Below, piece by piece: positions 44,258-54,246 of a stretch of DNA of 64,000 bases. Positions within the stretch are counted from its first letter, which is position 1; each line of letters opens with the position of its first letter. Origin of the DNA: Streptomyces sp. WAC 04229 (GTDB lineage Bacteria > Actinomycetota > Actinomycetes > Streptomycetales > Streptomycetaceae); assembly GCF_003947455.1 (NCBI RefSeq), contig NZ_QHJH01000013.1, positions 22,514 to 86,513 on the forward strand, in the 5' to 3' direction. Below the pieces are notes generated by a model. That model searched no databases. It was given only the letters and a program-made list of their open reading frames with translations, and was not told where the DNA came from. The translations under genes were made by a program, and so were the position numbers.

Positions 44258-45172
44258 ATGGCCGGGACGGATGAGGACGCCGTCGCCGCCGCGGACGACG
44301 CGCTCTATGTGCTCACGGCGGTGCTGCTGACGCCGGCGAAGTTTCCGAGTGTGCTGGGCGACGACTACCCGGAGGCGTGCGCCGCGCTCGGTCTCCCGCC
44401 ACTGGCCGACGGCTACGGACTGGTGCTCGGCCAGGACGGTGACGGTGCCCGGTGGACCGTCGTCGTCGACGACGTGTCGCTGGTGGCCGTGGCCGTGGCC
44501 TCCTGGGACTGCGGCATGGAGTACGACCTGTCGCCGGACGAGCGCACGGTCGTCGCGGCGCTGCCCGGCTGGCCCCTGGCGGTCGCCGTGGCGGCACCCG
44601 GTGTACCCGCGCCGCACGATCCCGGGCCCGAGTCCGCCGGCCAGCCCGCGCTGTGTCCGCCGGACACCACGGTGTGGGGGCCCGCCCAGCGGCGTCTGGG
44701 GGCCGACGAGATCGCCCTGCAGTGGGCGCAGTGGCGGGAGCAGATCGACGACGCGGAGTTCCCGGCGGCGGGTGGTGCCGGCGCCTCGCCCGACACGCCT
44801 TCCGGCGACGTGGAGGCCGACGCGATTACCGGGGAGGGCACGCGCGACGAAGCGCCGGTCTCGACCGGCGTCGCGGGCGGCGAGGACGACGCGGCGTCCT
44901 CTGGGCACGGCGGGGTCCGGCGGGTGCTCGCGGAGGCTCGCTCCTACGTCGACACTCCCCCACCGCTCGGCCGGGTCCGGTCGTCGTTCGCACCGGGGGA
45001 CGCGCGGACGCTGCGGGCCGACGGCCCCGGTTGGTCGCTCGTCGCCCGGACCGACGACATCGCCTTCATCCTGCTCGACGAGGAGCCCGGCGAGGTCCTG
45101 CCGGTGGGCCGGGGGCCGTCTCTGCCCGGCCTCCTGGAGGCCCTCGACAAGATGGCCGTACGTCCGAGCTGA
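44258..45172 (+). CDS. Conserved hypothetical protein
   Basis: 304 residues. N-terminal ordered part (DDALYVLTAVLLTPAKFPSV and VVDDVSLVAVAVASWDCGM), a long acidic Gly/Ala-rich linker (about 180-250) and a short C-terminal domain ending WSLVARTDDIAFILLDEEPGEVLPV. Looks like a Streptomyces-restricted protein; function not recognised. ATG at 44258 has GGGAGG five bases upstream. Confidence 0.7.
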   Translation: MAGTDEDAVAAADDALYVLTAVLLTPAKFPSVLGDDYPEACAALGLPPLADGYGLVLGQDGDGARWTVVVDDVSLVAVAVASWDCGMEYDLSPDERTVVAALPGWPLAVAVAAPGVPAPHDPGPESAGQPALCPPDTTVWGPAQRRLGADEIALQWAQWREQIDDAEFPAAGGAGASPDTPSGDVEADAITGEGTRDEAPVSTGVAGGEDDAASSGHGGVRRVLAEARSYVDTPPPLGRVRSSFAPGDARTLRADGPGWSLVARTDDIAFILLDEEPGEVLPVGRGPSLPGLLEALDKMAVRPS

Positions 45173-45316
45173 CCAGGGGCACAGAGGCCCCGCCTGTCTT
45201 CAACCTCCATGATCGGCCTCCTCTCCATGTGGCTCCAGCCCATGGAAGGGGTCGTGGCGGGCCCGCACCATGGGCACCCCTCGACCTCACTTCCCCCGTC
45301 GCGTCCGGAGGCCCTG

Positions 45317-46690
45317 ATGCGTCTGTCCCGTGGTGTCCCGTTCCTCGCCGCCGTCCTGACGGCCGTCACGCTCACCGGGCCGGCTCCCGCGGCCACCGCC
45401 GCGGCGGAGACGGGCGGACACTGTGCCCGGCTGGAGCGCGTGCGTGTGCCGGGCGCGGCCCTGCAACGCGGCGCCTGCCTGGCCGATCTGACCACCACCG
45501 GGCTGGCCGGCACCCGGTACACCGACCTGGCCGACCAGGCCGGACTGACGGCGGCCGGCACCAGGACGCCGTCCGGCGTTCCGGGCATTCAGATCGACGG
45601 GTACTTCCCGGACTCCTCCCGCTTCAACACGACGCACGGCTGGCGGCACGACGCGCAGTTCGTGATCCGGCTCCCGGACCACTGGAACGGCGGCCTGGTC
45701 GTGACGGGGGCGCCCGGGAACCGCAAGCAGTACGCCACGGACAAGGCGATCTCCGACCGGGTCCTCGCGCAGGGGTACGCGTACGCCGCCACCGACAAGG
45801 GGAACAGCGGAACCGACTTCTACCGGGACGGTGTCCGTCCCGGAGACGCGGTCGCCGAGTGGAACGCGCGCACCACCCAGCTGACCCGGGCCGCCCGACG
45901 GGTGGCGGCCCAGCGCTACGGCCACGCGCCACGCCGCACGTACATCACCGGCATCTCCAACGGCGGCTATCTCACCCGCTGGCAGTTGGAGAACCACCCC
46001 GGGCTCTACGACGGTGGCGTGGACTGGGAGGGAGCCCTGTGGACGGCGGACGGGCCCAGCCTGCTCACTTCGCTGCCGACCGCGGTCGCCCGGAGGCTCG
46101 GCTCGGCCCGGGACGAGGACTTGTACACGGCCGGGTTCGCCCGTGGCTCCGAGTTTCTGTGGCCGTACCACGAGAACGCCTACTGGGGCGTGACGCAGAA
46201 GATCTACCGGGCCGAATTCGATCCGTCGTACGACCCACGCTGCCCGGGCAGCTCGGCAGGGTCCTCCTTGGAGGAGATCCTCGCGCCGTGCGCCTCCGAC
46301 GCCGCCTATGACTACGCCGCACGTCCTGTCTCCGTCCATCGCTCGGTGGCCCGGGTGGCACTGACCGGACGCATCGGGAAGCCGTTGATCACGCTGCACG
46401 GCGATCTGGACGCACTGCTGCCCAAGGCCGCCGACTCCGACGTGTACGCGCGCATGATCGACGCGCGCGGGCGAGGCGCACTGCACCGCTACTACACGGT
46501 CCGGGGCGGGACCCATGTCGACGGGCTGTACGACACGTATCCCGACCGGCTGCGGCCGATCCTGCCTTGCTTCCGGTCGGCCTTCGACGCGCTGACCGCG
46601 TGGGTGGAGCGGGGCACGCCGCCGCCCGCGGACCACACGGTCGGCGAGCCCGCGGACGGCGACGTGATCGACTCCTGCCCCCTGCGTTAG
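45317..46690 (+). CDS. Secreted tannase/feruloyl-esterase-like hydrolase
   Basis: 457 residues. Sec signal peptide (RGVPFLAAVLTAVTLTG, cleavage near Ala-x-Ala at about 27-30). Alpha/beta hydrolase with nucleophile motif GISNGGY, GGLVVTGAPGN, YAATDKGNSGTDFY, and the C-terminal LHGDLDALLP (Asp) and GGTHVDG (His). GGAGG precedes the ATG. Substrate not known; a 3-hydroxybutyrate oligomer hydrolase or ester hydrolase is possible. Confidence 0.83.
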   Translation: MRLSRGVPFLAAVLTAVTLTGPAPAATAAAETGGHCARLERVRVPGAALQRGACLADLTTTGLAGTRYTDLADQAGLTAAGTRTPSGVPGIQIDGYFPDSSRFNTTHGWRHDAQFVIRLPDHWNGGLVVTGAPGNRKQYATDKAISDRVLAQGYAYAATDKGNSGTDFYRDGVRPGDAVAEWNARTTQLTRAARRVAAQRYGHAPRRTYITGISNGGYLTRWQLENHPGLYDGGVDWEGALWTADGPSLLTSLPTAVARRLGSARDEDLYTAGFARGSEFLWPYHENAYWGVTQKIYRAEFDPSYDPRCPGSSAGSSLEEILAPCASDAAYDYAARPVSVHRSVARVALTGRIGKPLITLHGDLDALLPKAADSDVYARMIDARGRGALHRYYTVRGGTHVDGLYDTYPDRLRPILPCFRSAFDALTAWVERGTPPPADHTVGEPADGDVIDSCPLR

Positions 46691-46715
46691 CCGGGCGCGC
46701 AGCGGCGCCGGCGCG

Positions 46716-46898
46716 TCAACGCCCTATCTCCCTGCGCGTGGTCCGGCGCAGCCTGCGCCGCTGGGAAGGGTCCAGGGTGAGGTAAGCGGCGGCCGGGACT
46801 CCCAGAACTATCAGCAGGGCGGCCCACCAGGGCAGCCAGATCAGCAGGATGAGCCCGACCGCCACACCCCCTGCTGCGACCTTGGCGTTCTTCGACAT
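46716..46898 (-). CDS. Small membrane protein
   Basis: 60 residues. KNAKVAAGGVAVGLILLIWLPWWAALLIVLGVPAAAYLTL is nearly all hydrophobic, likely two short helices, followed by a basic tail of about 18 residues with many Arg. GGAGG lies eight bases before the ATG at 46898. Function unknown. Direct repeats 78-120 bases upstream (46976-47016) suggest response-regulator control. Confidence 0.72.
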   Translation of the reverse strand: MSKNAKVAAGGVAVGLILLIWLPWWAALLIVLGVPAAAYLTLDPSQRRRLRRTTRREIGR

Positions 46899-46975
46899 GG
46901 TGTCGCCTCCTTCGCGGCCACTGCCGCTCTCTGTCCTGAAAACGGGCCCGCGCTCCCGGCGGTTCCGTACCGCGA

Positions 46976-47016
46976 CCCTGAGACGTCCCTGAGACCGGAC
47001 CCCGACGACCCTGAGA
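46976..47016. promoter_or_regulatory. Helically phased CCCTGAGA direct repeats
   Basis: CCCTGAGA at 46976-46983, 46987-46994 and 47009-47016, starting 11 and 22 bases apart; a fourth degenerate unit (ACCCCGA) fills the gap at about 46999. Direct repeats at 11-base spacing are the usual form of OmpR-type and SARP-type sites. Target is either the small membrane protein (start 46898) or the SNF2 operon. Confidence 0.55.
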
Positions 47017-47161
47017 GACCCGTGGGCGTAGCCGCCCGCCCGTCGGCGCATCCATCCGTCCACCCGGGGAGAGAACATCCCTCTCCTTGAATAGTGACCC
47101 ATGCCACAGGTCATCCACACCCCGTGACCTCAGGAGTGGTGTACAGTCGGCCGCCGCATAC

Positions 47162-47171
47162 TGACTAGTCA
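47162..47171. promoter_or_regulatory. Palindrome TGACTAGTCA upstream of the SNF2 operon
   Basis: Perfect 10-base palindrome in an AT-rich patch, 24 bases before the GTG start, after a CATACT that could serve as a -10. May be an operator; no known consensus matched. Confidence 0.4.
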
Positions 47172-47194
47172 AATTTGAGGAATACATCATCACT

Positions 47195-50068
47195 GTGCAG
47201 ACCGCTCTCCCGGAAACCCCTTCCGAGATCTCCGCAAGCGTCGGCTGCTGCGCTGTCTTCCTGCCCGGTGAACCCGCCCGCACCGGCGCCGTGGCCTTCT
47301 GGCGGCCCGATGGCGCCGCACCCGGAAGCACCCCGGGCGGCCGGGAGCACCCGACCGTCGAGGACCTGAATGTCGTCCTGCCCGGCGGCGACGGTGTGGA
47401 ACGGGTGAGCGTTCCCGCGGTGGTGCTGCCGCTCCGGGCGGCCCTGCCGGTCCTCACGCGCGCGCGTACCTCCGCACACGCCCACCGGTCGTCGGTGTTC
47501 TGGGGCGCCGTCGCCGTCGAGGCGCTGCACCTGGTCGCGCGCGGGCTGCTGCTGCCGGGCCTGTCCACGGCCGACCACGACGCCTGGCGGGCCGGCCCGC
47601 TGGGCGCGGAGGAGACCGAGCGGGTCCGCCATCTCGCCGCCGCCATGCCGCCGGAGGCGCACGCGGTCCCGGTGGACGACACCGATCCGCCGCGGCTTCA
47701 CGACCCGGAACGGCTGGTACGCGCCTTCCTGGACGCGGTGGCGGACACACTGCCCCGCTCACCCGCCGCCGCACTGGTGACGGCCGGTCCCGCCTACGCC
47801 TCACGGGAGCCGCGGCGGATGCCCGAGCTGCGCGAATGGGCCGCCGACGTCGCCGCCGGACACGACGCGGGGGTGCGGCTGTCCTTGCGCGTCGAGGTGC
47901 GGGGCCTGTCGGCCGACGCTCCCGCCGAGGAGAAGCCGGCGTTCCGGGCGGTGCTCCAGGTGCACGGCGTCAGCGACCCCGCGCTCGTCGCCGACGCCGC
48001 CGAGGTGTGGGCCGGCGCCGTGGGCGAGGCGTTCGGCACGCGCGCGCGCATGGACGCCCTGCTCGCCCTGCGCCGCGCGGCACGGGCCTGGCCGGCGCTC
48101 ACACCGCTGCTGTCGGCCGCCGTGCCGGACGCCGTCGAACTGGCGGACGCGGACGTGACCGAGTTGCTCGGCACGGGGTCCCGGGCGCTCGCGAGCGCGG
48201 GGATCGACGTGCACTGGCCGAGGCAGCTGGCCCGCGATCTGACCGCACGCGCGGAGGTCGGACCGCCGGACGACGCGCGGGCGGCCCTCGCGGCTGCCGC
48301 GGAGGGCGGCCCTTCGCTGCTCTCCGCCGACGCGCTGCTCGCCTTCAACTGGACGTTCGCCCTGGGCGACAAGAGCCTCACGCGCGAGGAGCTGGACCTG
48401 CTCGCCGAGGCAGGACGGCCGCTCGTGCGCCTGCGCGACCAATGGGTGCTGGTCGACCCCGGGGAGGTCCACCGCGCCCGCGCCCGACAGGACCACAAGG
48501 TCACACCGGTGGACGCGCTCGCGGCCGTTCTCACCGGCTCGACGGACGTCGACGGCCACCGCGTCGAGGTGCGCCCCACCGGCTGGCTGGCAACGCTGCG
48601 GGAGCGGCTGGCCGACCCCGAGGCGCAGGAGGCGGTCCCGCAGCCCGCCGCGCTCGACGCCACACTGCGCGACTACCAGCGGCGAGGGCTCAACTGGCTG
48701 GTCCGCATGACATCACTGGGCCTCGGCTGCTGCCTCGCCGACGACATGGGCCTCGGCAAGACCATCACGCTGATCGCCCTGCACCTGCACCGGCAGACCG
48801 ACCCGGCCACCGGCGGTCCCACCCTGGTGGTCTGCCCGACCTCCCTGATGGGCAACTGGCAGCGGGAGATCGAGCGGTTCGCGCCCGGCACACCGGTTCG
48901 CCGCTTCCACGGCACCCGACGTGACCTGGACGGCCTCACGGACGGCGAGTTCGTGCTCACCACCTACGGGACCATGCGCCTGGACACGGAACGTCTCTCC
49001 GCCGTGCCGTGGGGCATGGTCGTGGCGGACGAGGCCCAGCACGTGAAGAACCCGTACTCGGAGACCGCGCGCCAACTGCGCTCCGTCGGCGCACGCGCGC
49101 GTGTGGCCCTCACCGGCACCCCGGTGGAGAACAACCTCTCGGAGTTGTGGGCCGTCCTCGACTGGGCCACCCCGGGCCTGCTGGGCCGGCTCGGCACCTT
49201 CCGCCGTCAGTACGCCCAGGCCGTCGAGAGCGGCGAGGACCCTGCCGCGGCGGAGCGACTCGCCCGGCTCGTACGGCCATTCCTGCTGCGACGCCGCAAG
49301 TCTGATCCGGGGATCGCACCCGAGCTGCCACCGAAGACCGAGACCGACCGTCCCGTGTCGCTGACGGCGGAACAGGCGGGCCTGTACGAGGCGGTGGTGC
49401 GCGAGGCGCTCACGGAGATCGCCGGGGCCGACAGCATGGCGCGGCGCGGCATGATCGTGAAACTGCTGACGAGCCTGAAGCAGATCTGCAACCACCCGGC
49501 GCAGTTCCTCAAGGAGGACCGGCCGAGGATCGGGGGCCGCTCGGGGAAGCTGGAACTGCTCGACGAGTTGCTCGACACGATCCTCGCCGAGGAGGCGAGC
49601 GTGCTGGTTTTCACGCAGTACGTGCAGATGGCCCGTCTCCTCGAACGGCACCTGGCCGCTCGCGGCGTGGCGTCGCTGTTCCTGCACGGCGGCACGTCCG
49701 TCACGGCACGCGAGTCGATGGTCCGCCGGTTCCAGGAGGGGGAGGTACCGGTCTTCCTGCTGTCGCTGAAGGCCGCGGGCACCGGACTGAACCTCACACG
49801 CGCGGAGCACGTCGTGCACTACGACCGCTGGTGGAATCCGGCGGTCGAAGCGCAGGCCACCGATCGCGCCTACCGCATCGGCCAGACCCGCCCCGTGCAG
49901 GTGCACCGGCTGGTCGCCGAGGGGACGATCGAGGACCGCATCGCCGCCCTGCTGCACCGCAAGAGAGAACTCGCCGAGGCTGTACTGGGCACCGGCGAGG
50001 CGGCGTTCACCGAGCTGACGGACGCGCAACTGGCCGACCTGGTCGAACTGCGAGGGGGTACCCGATGA
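47195..50068 (+). CDS. SNF2-family helicase/ATPase
   Basis: 957 residues. N-terminal half is the actinobacterial SNF2-associated (DUF3670-like) region; the C-terminal half is a two-lobe Swi2/Snf2 motor: I DDMGLGKT, II DEAQH, III TGTPVENN, and in lobe 2 TQYVQMARLLE, FLLSLKAAGTGLNL, and RAYRIGQTRPV. GTG start; no good ribosome site at the usual distance (GAGG lies about 15 bases away). Stop overlaps the SWIM gene by ATGA. Likely acts on nucleic acid with the SWIM partner. Confidence 0.92.
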   Translation: MQTALPETPSEISASVGCCAVFLPGEPARTGAVAFWRPDGAAPGSTPGGREHPTVEDLNVVLPGGDGVERVSVPAVVLPLRAALPVLTRARTSAHAHRSSVFWGAVAVEALHLVARGLLLPGLSTADHDAWRAGPLGAEETERVRHLAAAMPPEAHAVPVDDTDPPRLHDPERLVRAFLDAVADTLPRSPAAALVTAGPAYASREPRRMPELREWAADVAAGHDAGVRLSLRVEVRGLSADAPAEEKPAFRAVLQVHGVSDPALVADAAEVWAGAVGEAFGTRARMDALLALRRAARAWPALTPLLSAAVPDAVELADADVTELLGTGSRALASAGIDVHWPRQLARDLTARAEVGPPDDARAALAAAAEGGPSLLSADALLAFNWTFALGDKSLTREELDLLAEAGRPLVRLRDQWVLVDPGEVHRARARQDHKVTPVDALAAVLTGSTDVDGHRVEVRPTGWLATLRERLADPEAQEAVPQPAALDATLRDYQRRGLNWLVRMTSLGLGCCLADDMGLGKTITLIALHLHRQTDPATGGPTLVVCPTSLMGNWQREIERFAPGTPVRRFHGTRRDLDGLTDGEFVLTTYGTMRLDTERLSAVPWGMVVADEAQHVKNPYSETARQLRSVGARARVALTGTPVENNLSELWAVLDWATPGLLGRLGTFRRQYAQAVESGEDPAAAERLARLVRPFLLRRRKSDPGIAPELPPKTETDRPVSLTAEQAGLYEAVVREALTEIAGADSMARRGMIVKLLTSLKQICNHPAQFLKEDRPRIGGRSGKLELLDELLDTILAEEASVLVFTQYVQMARLLERHLAARGVASLFLHGGTSVTARESMVRRFQEGEVPVFLLSLKAAGTGLNLTRAEHVVHYDRWWNPAVEAQATDRAYRIGQTRPVQVHRLVAEGTIEDRIAALLHRKRELAEAVLGTGEAAFTELTDAQLADLVELRGGTR

Positions 50069-51333
50069 CCCGGTACGACGACGACACGGAGCGGACGTTC
50101 ACCGCGCTGCCCCCCTCGCACGGACGGGGCTTCGCCCAGACCTGGTGGGGTCTGGCCTGGCTGAAGGCACTGGAGGACGCGGCGATGGACGCGGCCCAGG
50201 TGAAGTCGGGGCGCCGTCTCGCACGCGCGGGAGCGGTCGGCGCCGTGTCGGTGCGGCCGGGGCGCATCACGGCCGTCGTCCAGGACCGCGATCGCACGGC
50301 GCATCGGGCCGACGTCCTGCTGGAGCAGCTGTCCGAAGCACAGTGGGATCGTTTTGTCGACATGGCGATCGAGCGCTCCGGGCACGTCGCTGCACTGCTG
50401 GACCGGGACATGCCCCCGCACCTGGTGGAGGACGCGGCGACCGCCGGCATCGATCTGCTGCCCGGCATGGGCGACTTGGAGCCGGAGTGCGACTGCGGCG
50501 CCTGGGACCACTGCGGGCACACCGCCGCCCTCTGCTACCAGGTGGCCAGGCTGCTGGACCAGGACCCCTTCATCCTGCTGCTGATGCGAGGCCGCGCGGA
50601 GGGCACCCTGCTCGAGGCACTCCAGGCGCAGGGCGGCGCACCCGCTCGGGAGTCCGCGTCCCGCCGGGAGGGCGTGGACGCCGACGAGGCGTACGCGGCC
50701 GCGGACGTGCTGCCTCCGCTGCCCGCGCCGCCCGGACTCGAGGACGGCCCCGGCGTGCCGCCGTCCCTGGACACCGAGACGGCACCCCCGTACGGCGTCG
50801 ATCCGTCCGCCGTGGCCCACCTGGCCTCCAGCGCCGCCGCGGACGCGCACCGGCTGCTCGCCGAGGCCCTGCGCGGCGGGCACGAGCAGCAAGCCTCGGG
50901 CAGGGAGGCGACGGCATCGCAGGACGCGGTACGACTGGCCGCGGGCGAGCCCGGCCCCGAGGTACTGCGGCGCCTCGGCGAGGGTTCGGGGCGCACACCG
51001 GAGGCGCTGACCGTCGCGGTGGACGCGTGGCGGCTCGGCGGCGTGACCGGCCTGTCCGTACTCGAGGAGGAGTGGGCGCCCCGGGGCGAGGCGCTCGCAC
51101 GCGCGCGTGCCGCGCTGGAGTCGGCCTGGGAGGCCGACGAACGCCCGTCGTTGCGGGCGCGGGCCAACCGGTGGACCGTCGTCGGGGAACCGCGGCAGCT
51201 CCGCCTGGACCACGAGGGCCGCTGGTGGCCGTACCGCAAGGAGCGTGGCCGTTGGGTGCCCGTGGGCGGGCCGGTCCAGGACCCGGCCACGGCGCTTGCC
51301 TCGGCCGCCCCGGGGACGGTGGACCAGCCCTGA
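50065..51333 (+). CDS. SWIM zinc finger protein, partner of SNF2 helicase
   Basis: 422 residues. SWIM motif with CDCGAWDHCGHTAALCY (CxC...CxH) near residue 140-157; the preceding FAQTWWGLAWLKALEDAAMD and the Pro/Ala/Gly-rich central linker are typical. C-terminal region has helical repeats and ends with RWWPYRKERGRWVPVGGP. Translationally coupled to SNF2 helicase (ATGA overlap). This pairing is common in actinobacteria; the job is unknown. Confidence 0.9.
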   Translation: MTRYDDDTERTFTALPPSHGRGFAQTWWGLAWLKALEDAAMDAAQVKSGRRLARAGAVGAVSVRPGRITAVVQDRDRTAHRADVLLEQLSEAQWDRFVDMAIERSGHVAALLDRDMPPHLVEDAATAGIDLLPGMGDLEPECDCGAWDHCGHTAALCYQVARLLDQDPFILLLMRGRAEGTLLEALQAQGGAPARESASRREGVDADEAYAAADVLPPLPAPPGLEDGPGVPPSLDTETAPPYGVDPSAVAHLASSAAADAHRLLAEALRGGHEQQASGREATASQDAVRLAAGEPGPEVLRRLGEGSGRTPEALTVAVDAWRLGGVTGLSVLEEEWAPRGEALARARAALESAWEADERPSLRARANRWTVVGEPRQLRLDHEGRWWPYRKERGRWVPVGGPVQDPATALASAAPGTVDQP

Positions 51334-51372
51334 CGTCCCGGCCCCCGCGCGGCGGGGCACTTCCCGCGCGAG

Positions 51373-51413
51373 GGCTCCGGCCTCCTTCCGGCGCACGGAG
51401 GGAGGCCGGAGCC
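51373..51413. terminator. Shared hairpin between SWIM gene and xylA
   Basis: Perfect 13-base arms: GGCTCCGGCCTCC (51373-51385) and its complement at 51401-51413, with a 15-base loop. It lies between two convergent stops (51333 and 51446), so it can end both transcripts. Confidence 0.75.
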
Positions 51414-51445
51414 GGCCGGTCCGCGACGGGCCCCTCCGTGGTGCC

Positions 51446-52648
<1,203 letters not shown>

Positions 52649-52667
52649 CTATTTCGTCATGGCGCTT

Positions 52668-52679
52668 TACAAATTAGTA
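52668..52679. promoter_or_regulatory. Candidate ROK/XylR operator in the xylA-xylB divergent region
   Basis: TACAAATTAGTA, palindromic at five of six pairs, in the only AT-rich patch between the two genes. ROK repressors bind AT-rich palindromes of this kind, and a ROK gene follows xylB. Confidence 0.5.
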
Positions 52680-52755
52680 TGCACACACGGTCCTGGGAAG
52701 GGACAAGGTGTGCCAGTGCCCGAAGCAGTGAAGTCCGGGAAGAGGGAGTAGACCG

Positions 52756-54201
52756 ATGTCAGCAGCCGAGGGTCCGCTCGTCGTCGGTGTGGACACATCC
52801 ACCCAGTCCACGAAGGCGCTGGTCGTCGACGCGGCCACCGGCCGGGTCGTCGCGAGCGGCCAGGCCCCCCACACCGTGTCCTCCGGAGCCGGCCGGGAGA
52901 GCGATCCGCGCCAGTGGTGGGACGCGCTGGGCGAGGCGCTGCGCCAGTGCGGCGACGCCGCCCGCGAGGCCGCCGCGGTGTCGATCGGCGGGCAGCAGCA
53001 CGGGCTCGTCACCCTGGACGCGCAGGGCGAGCCGGTGCGCCCGGCGCTGTTGTGGAACGACGTGCGTTCCGCCCCGCAGGCCCGGCGCCTGATCGAGGAG
53101 TTGGGCGGCCCCAAGTCCTGGGCGGAGCGCACGGGCAGCGTGCCCAGCGCGTCCTTCACGGTCACCAAGTGGGCCTGGCTGGCGGAACACGAGCCGGACG
53201 CGATCCGCGCGGCGAAGGCCGTACGCCTCCCGCACGACTACCTCACGGAGCGGCTCACCGGCGAGGGGACCACCGACCGGGGCGACGCGTCCGGCACCGG
53301 CTGGTGGGCGTCCGGCACGGAGTCGTACGACGAGGACATCCTCGCGCACGTGGGACTCGACCCGGCACTGCTCCCCCGGGTGGTCCGGCCCGGCGAGGTG
53401 GTCGGCACCGTGCGCGACGGCCACGGCCTGCCGTTCACGAAGGGCACCCTGGTCGCCGCGGGCACCGGTGACAACGCGGCCGCCGCTCTGGGACTCGGGC
53501 TCCGTCCCGGTGTGCCGGTGATGAGCCTCGGCACGTCCGGCACCGTGTACGCCGTCTCGCGGCTGCGCCCGGCCGACCCGACCGGCACGGTGGCGGGTTT
53601 CGCCGACGCGCGCGGGGACTGGCTGCCGCTCGCCTGCACCCTGAACTGCACGCTCGCCGTGGACCGCGTGGCGAGCCTGCTGGGCCTGGACCGGGAGGCC
53701 GTCGAACCCGGCACCGAGGCGACGCTCCTGCCCTTCCTGGACGGCGAACGCACCCCGAATCTCCCGCACTCCTCCGGCCTCCTGTACGGACTGCGGCACG
53801 ACACGACCGCCGGTCAGCTGCTCCAGTCCGCGTACGACGGCGCCGTCCACTCGCTGCTCAACGCCCTCGACCTGGTGCTCGACGCCGATGCCGACCCGTC
53901 GGCGCCGCTGCTCCTGATCGGCGGCGGGGCGCGTGGGGGCGCCTGGCAGGAGACGGTACGGCGGCTGTCGGGGCGTCCCGTCCAGATCCCCGAGGCGAAG
54001 GAGCTGGTCGCGCTCGGCGCCGCGGCACAGGCCGCCGGCCTGCTGACCGGCGAAGACGCCGCCGCGGTCGCCCGGCGCTGGAACACGGCGGCCGGGCCGG
54101 TACTCGACGCCGTGGAGCGGGACGAGGCGACGCTGGCGAGGATCACCGGGGTACTCTCCGACGCGGCACCGCTGCTGGAGCGGTCCACGGATTCCCGCTG
54201 A
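52756..54201 (+). CDS. xylB: Xylulokinase
   Basis: 481 residues, FGGY sugar kinase. VVGVDTSTQSTKALVVD phosphate loop, GGQQHGLVTLD, GDASGTGWW, LGTSGTVYAVS and the C-terminal LLLIGGGARGGAW. Phosphorylates D-xylulose. ATG at 52756 with GAGGGAG upstream. Followed at 45 bases by the ROK regulator on the same strand. Confidence 0.95.
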   Translation: MSAAEGPLVVGVDTSTQSTKALVVDAATGRVVASGQAPHTVSSGAGRESDPRQWWDALGEALRQCGDAAREAAAVSIGGQQHGLVTLDAQGEPVRPALLWNDVRSAPQARRLIEELGGPKSWAERTGSVPSASFTVTKWAWLAEHEPDAIRAAKAVRLPHDYLTERLTGEGTTDRGDASGTGWWASGTESYDEDILAHVGLDPALLPRVVRPGEVVGTVRDGHGLPFTKGTLVAAGTGDNAAAALGLGLRPGVPVMSLGTSGTVYAVSRLRPADPTGTVAGFADARGDWLPLACTLNCTLAVDRVASLLGLDREAVEPGTEATLLPFLDGERTPNLPHSSGLLYGLRHDTTAGQLLQSAYDGAVHSLLNALDLVLDADADPSAPLLLIGGGARGGAWQETVRRLSGRPVQIPEAKELVALGAAAQAAGLLTGEDAAAVARRWNTAAGPVLDAVERDEATLARITGVLSDAAPLLERSTDSR

Positions 54202-54246
54202 GGACGCGGTGACCCGGGCGACGACCGACCGAGGGATGACGGAGGC

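Noticed and set aside
47195..51333. Phage-defence system built on the SNF2/SWIM pair
   Set aside because: SNF2 proteins occur in some defence islands, but here no nuclease, PLD or methylase partner is adjacent and the pair is a standard actinobacterial operon.
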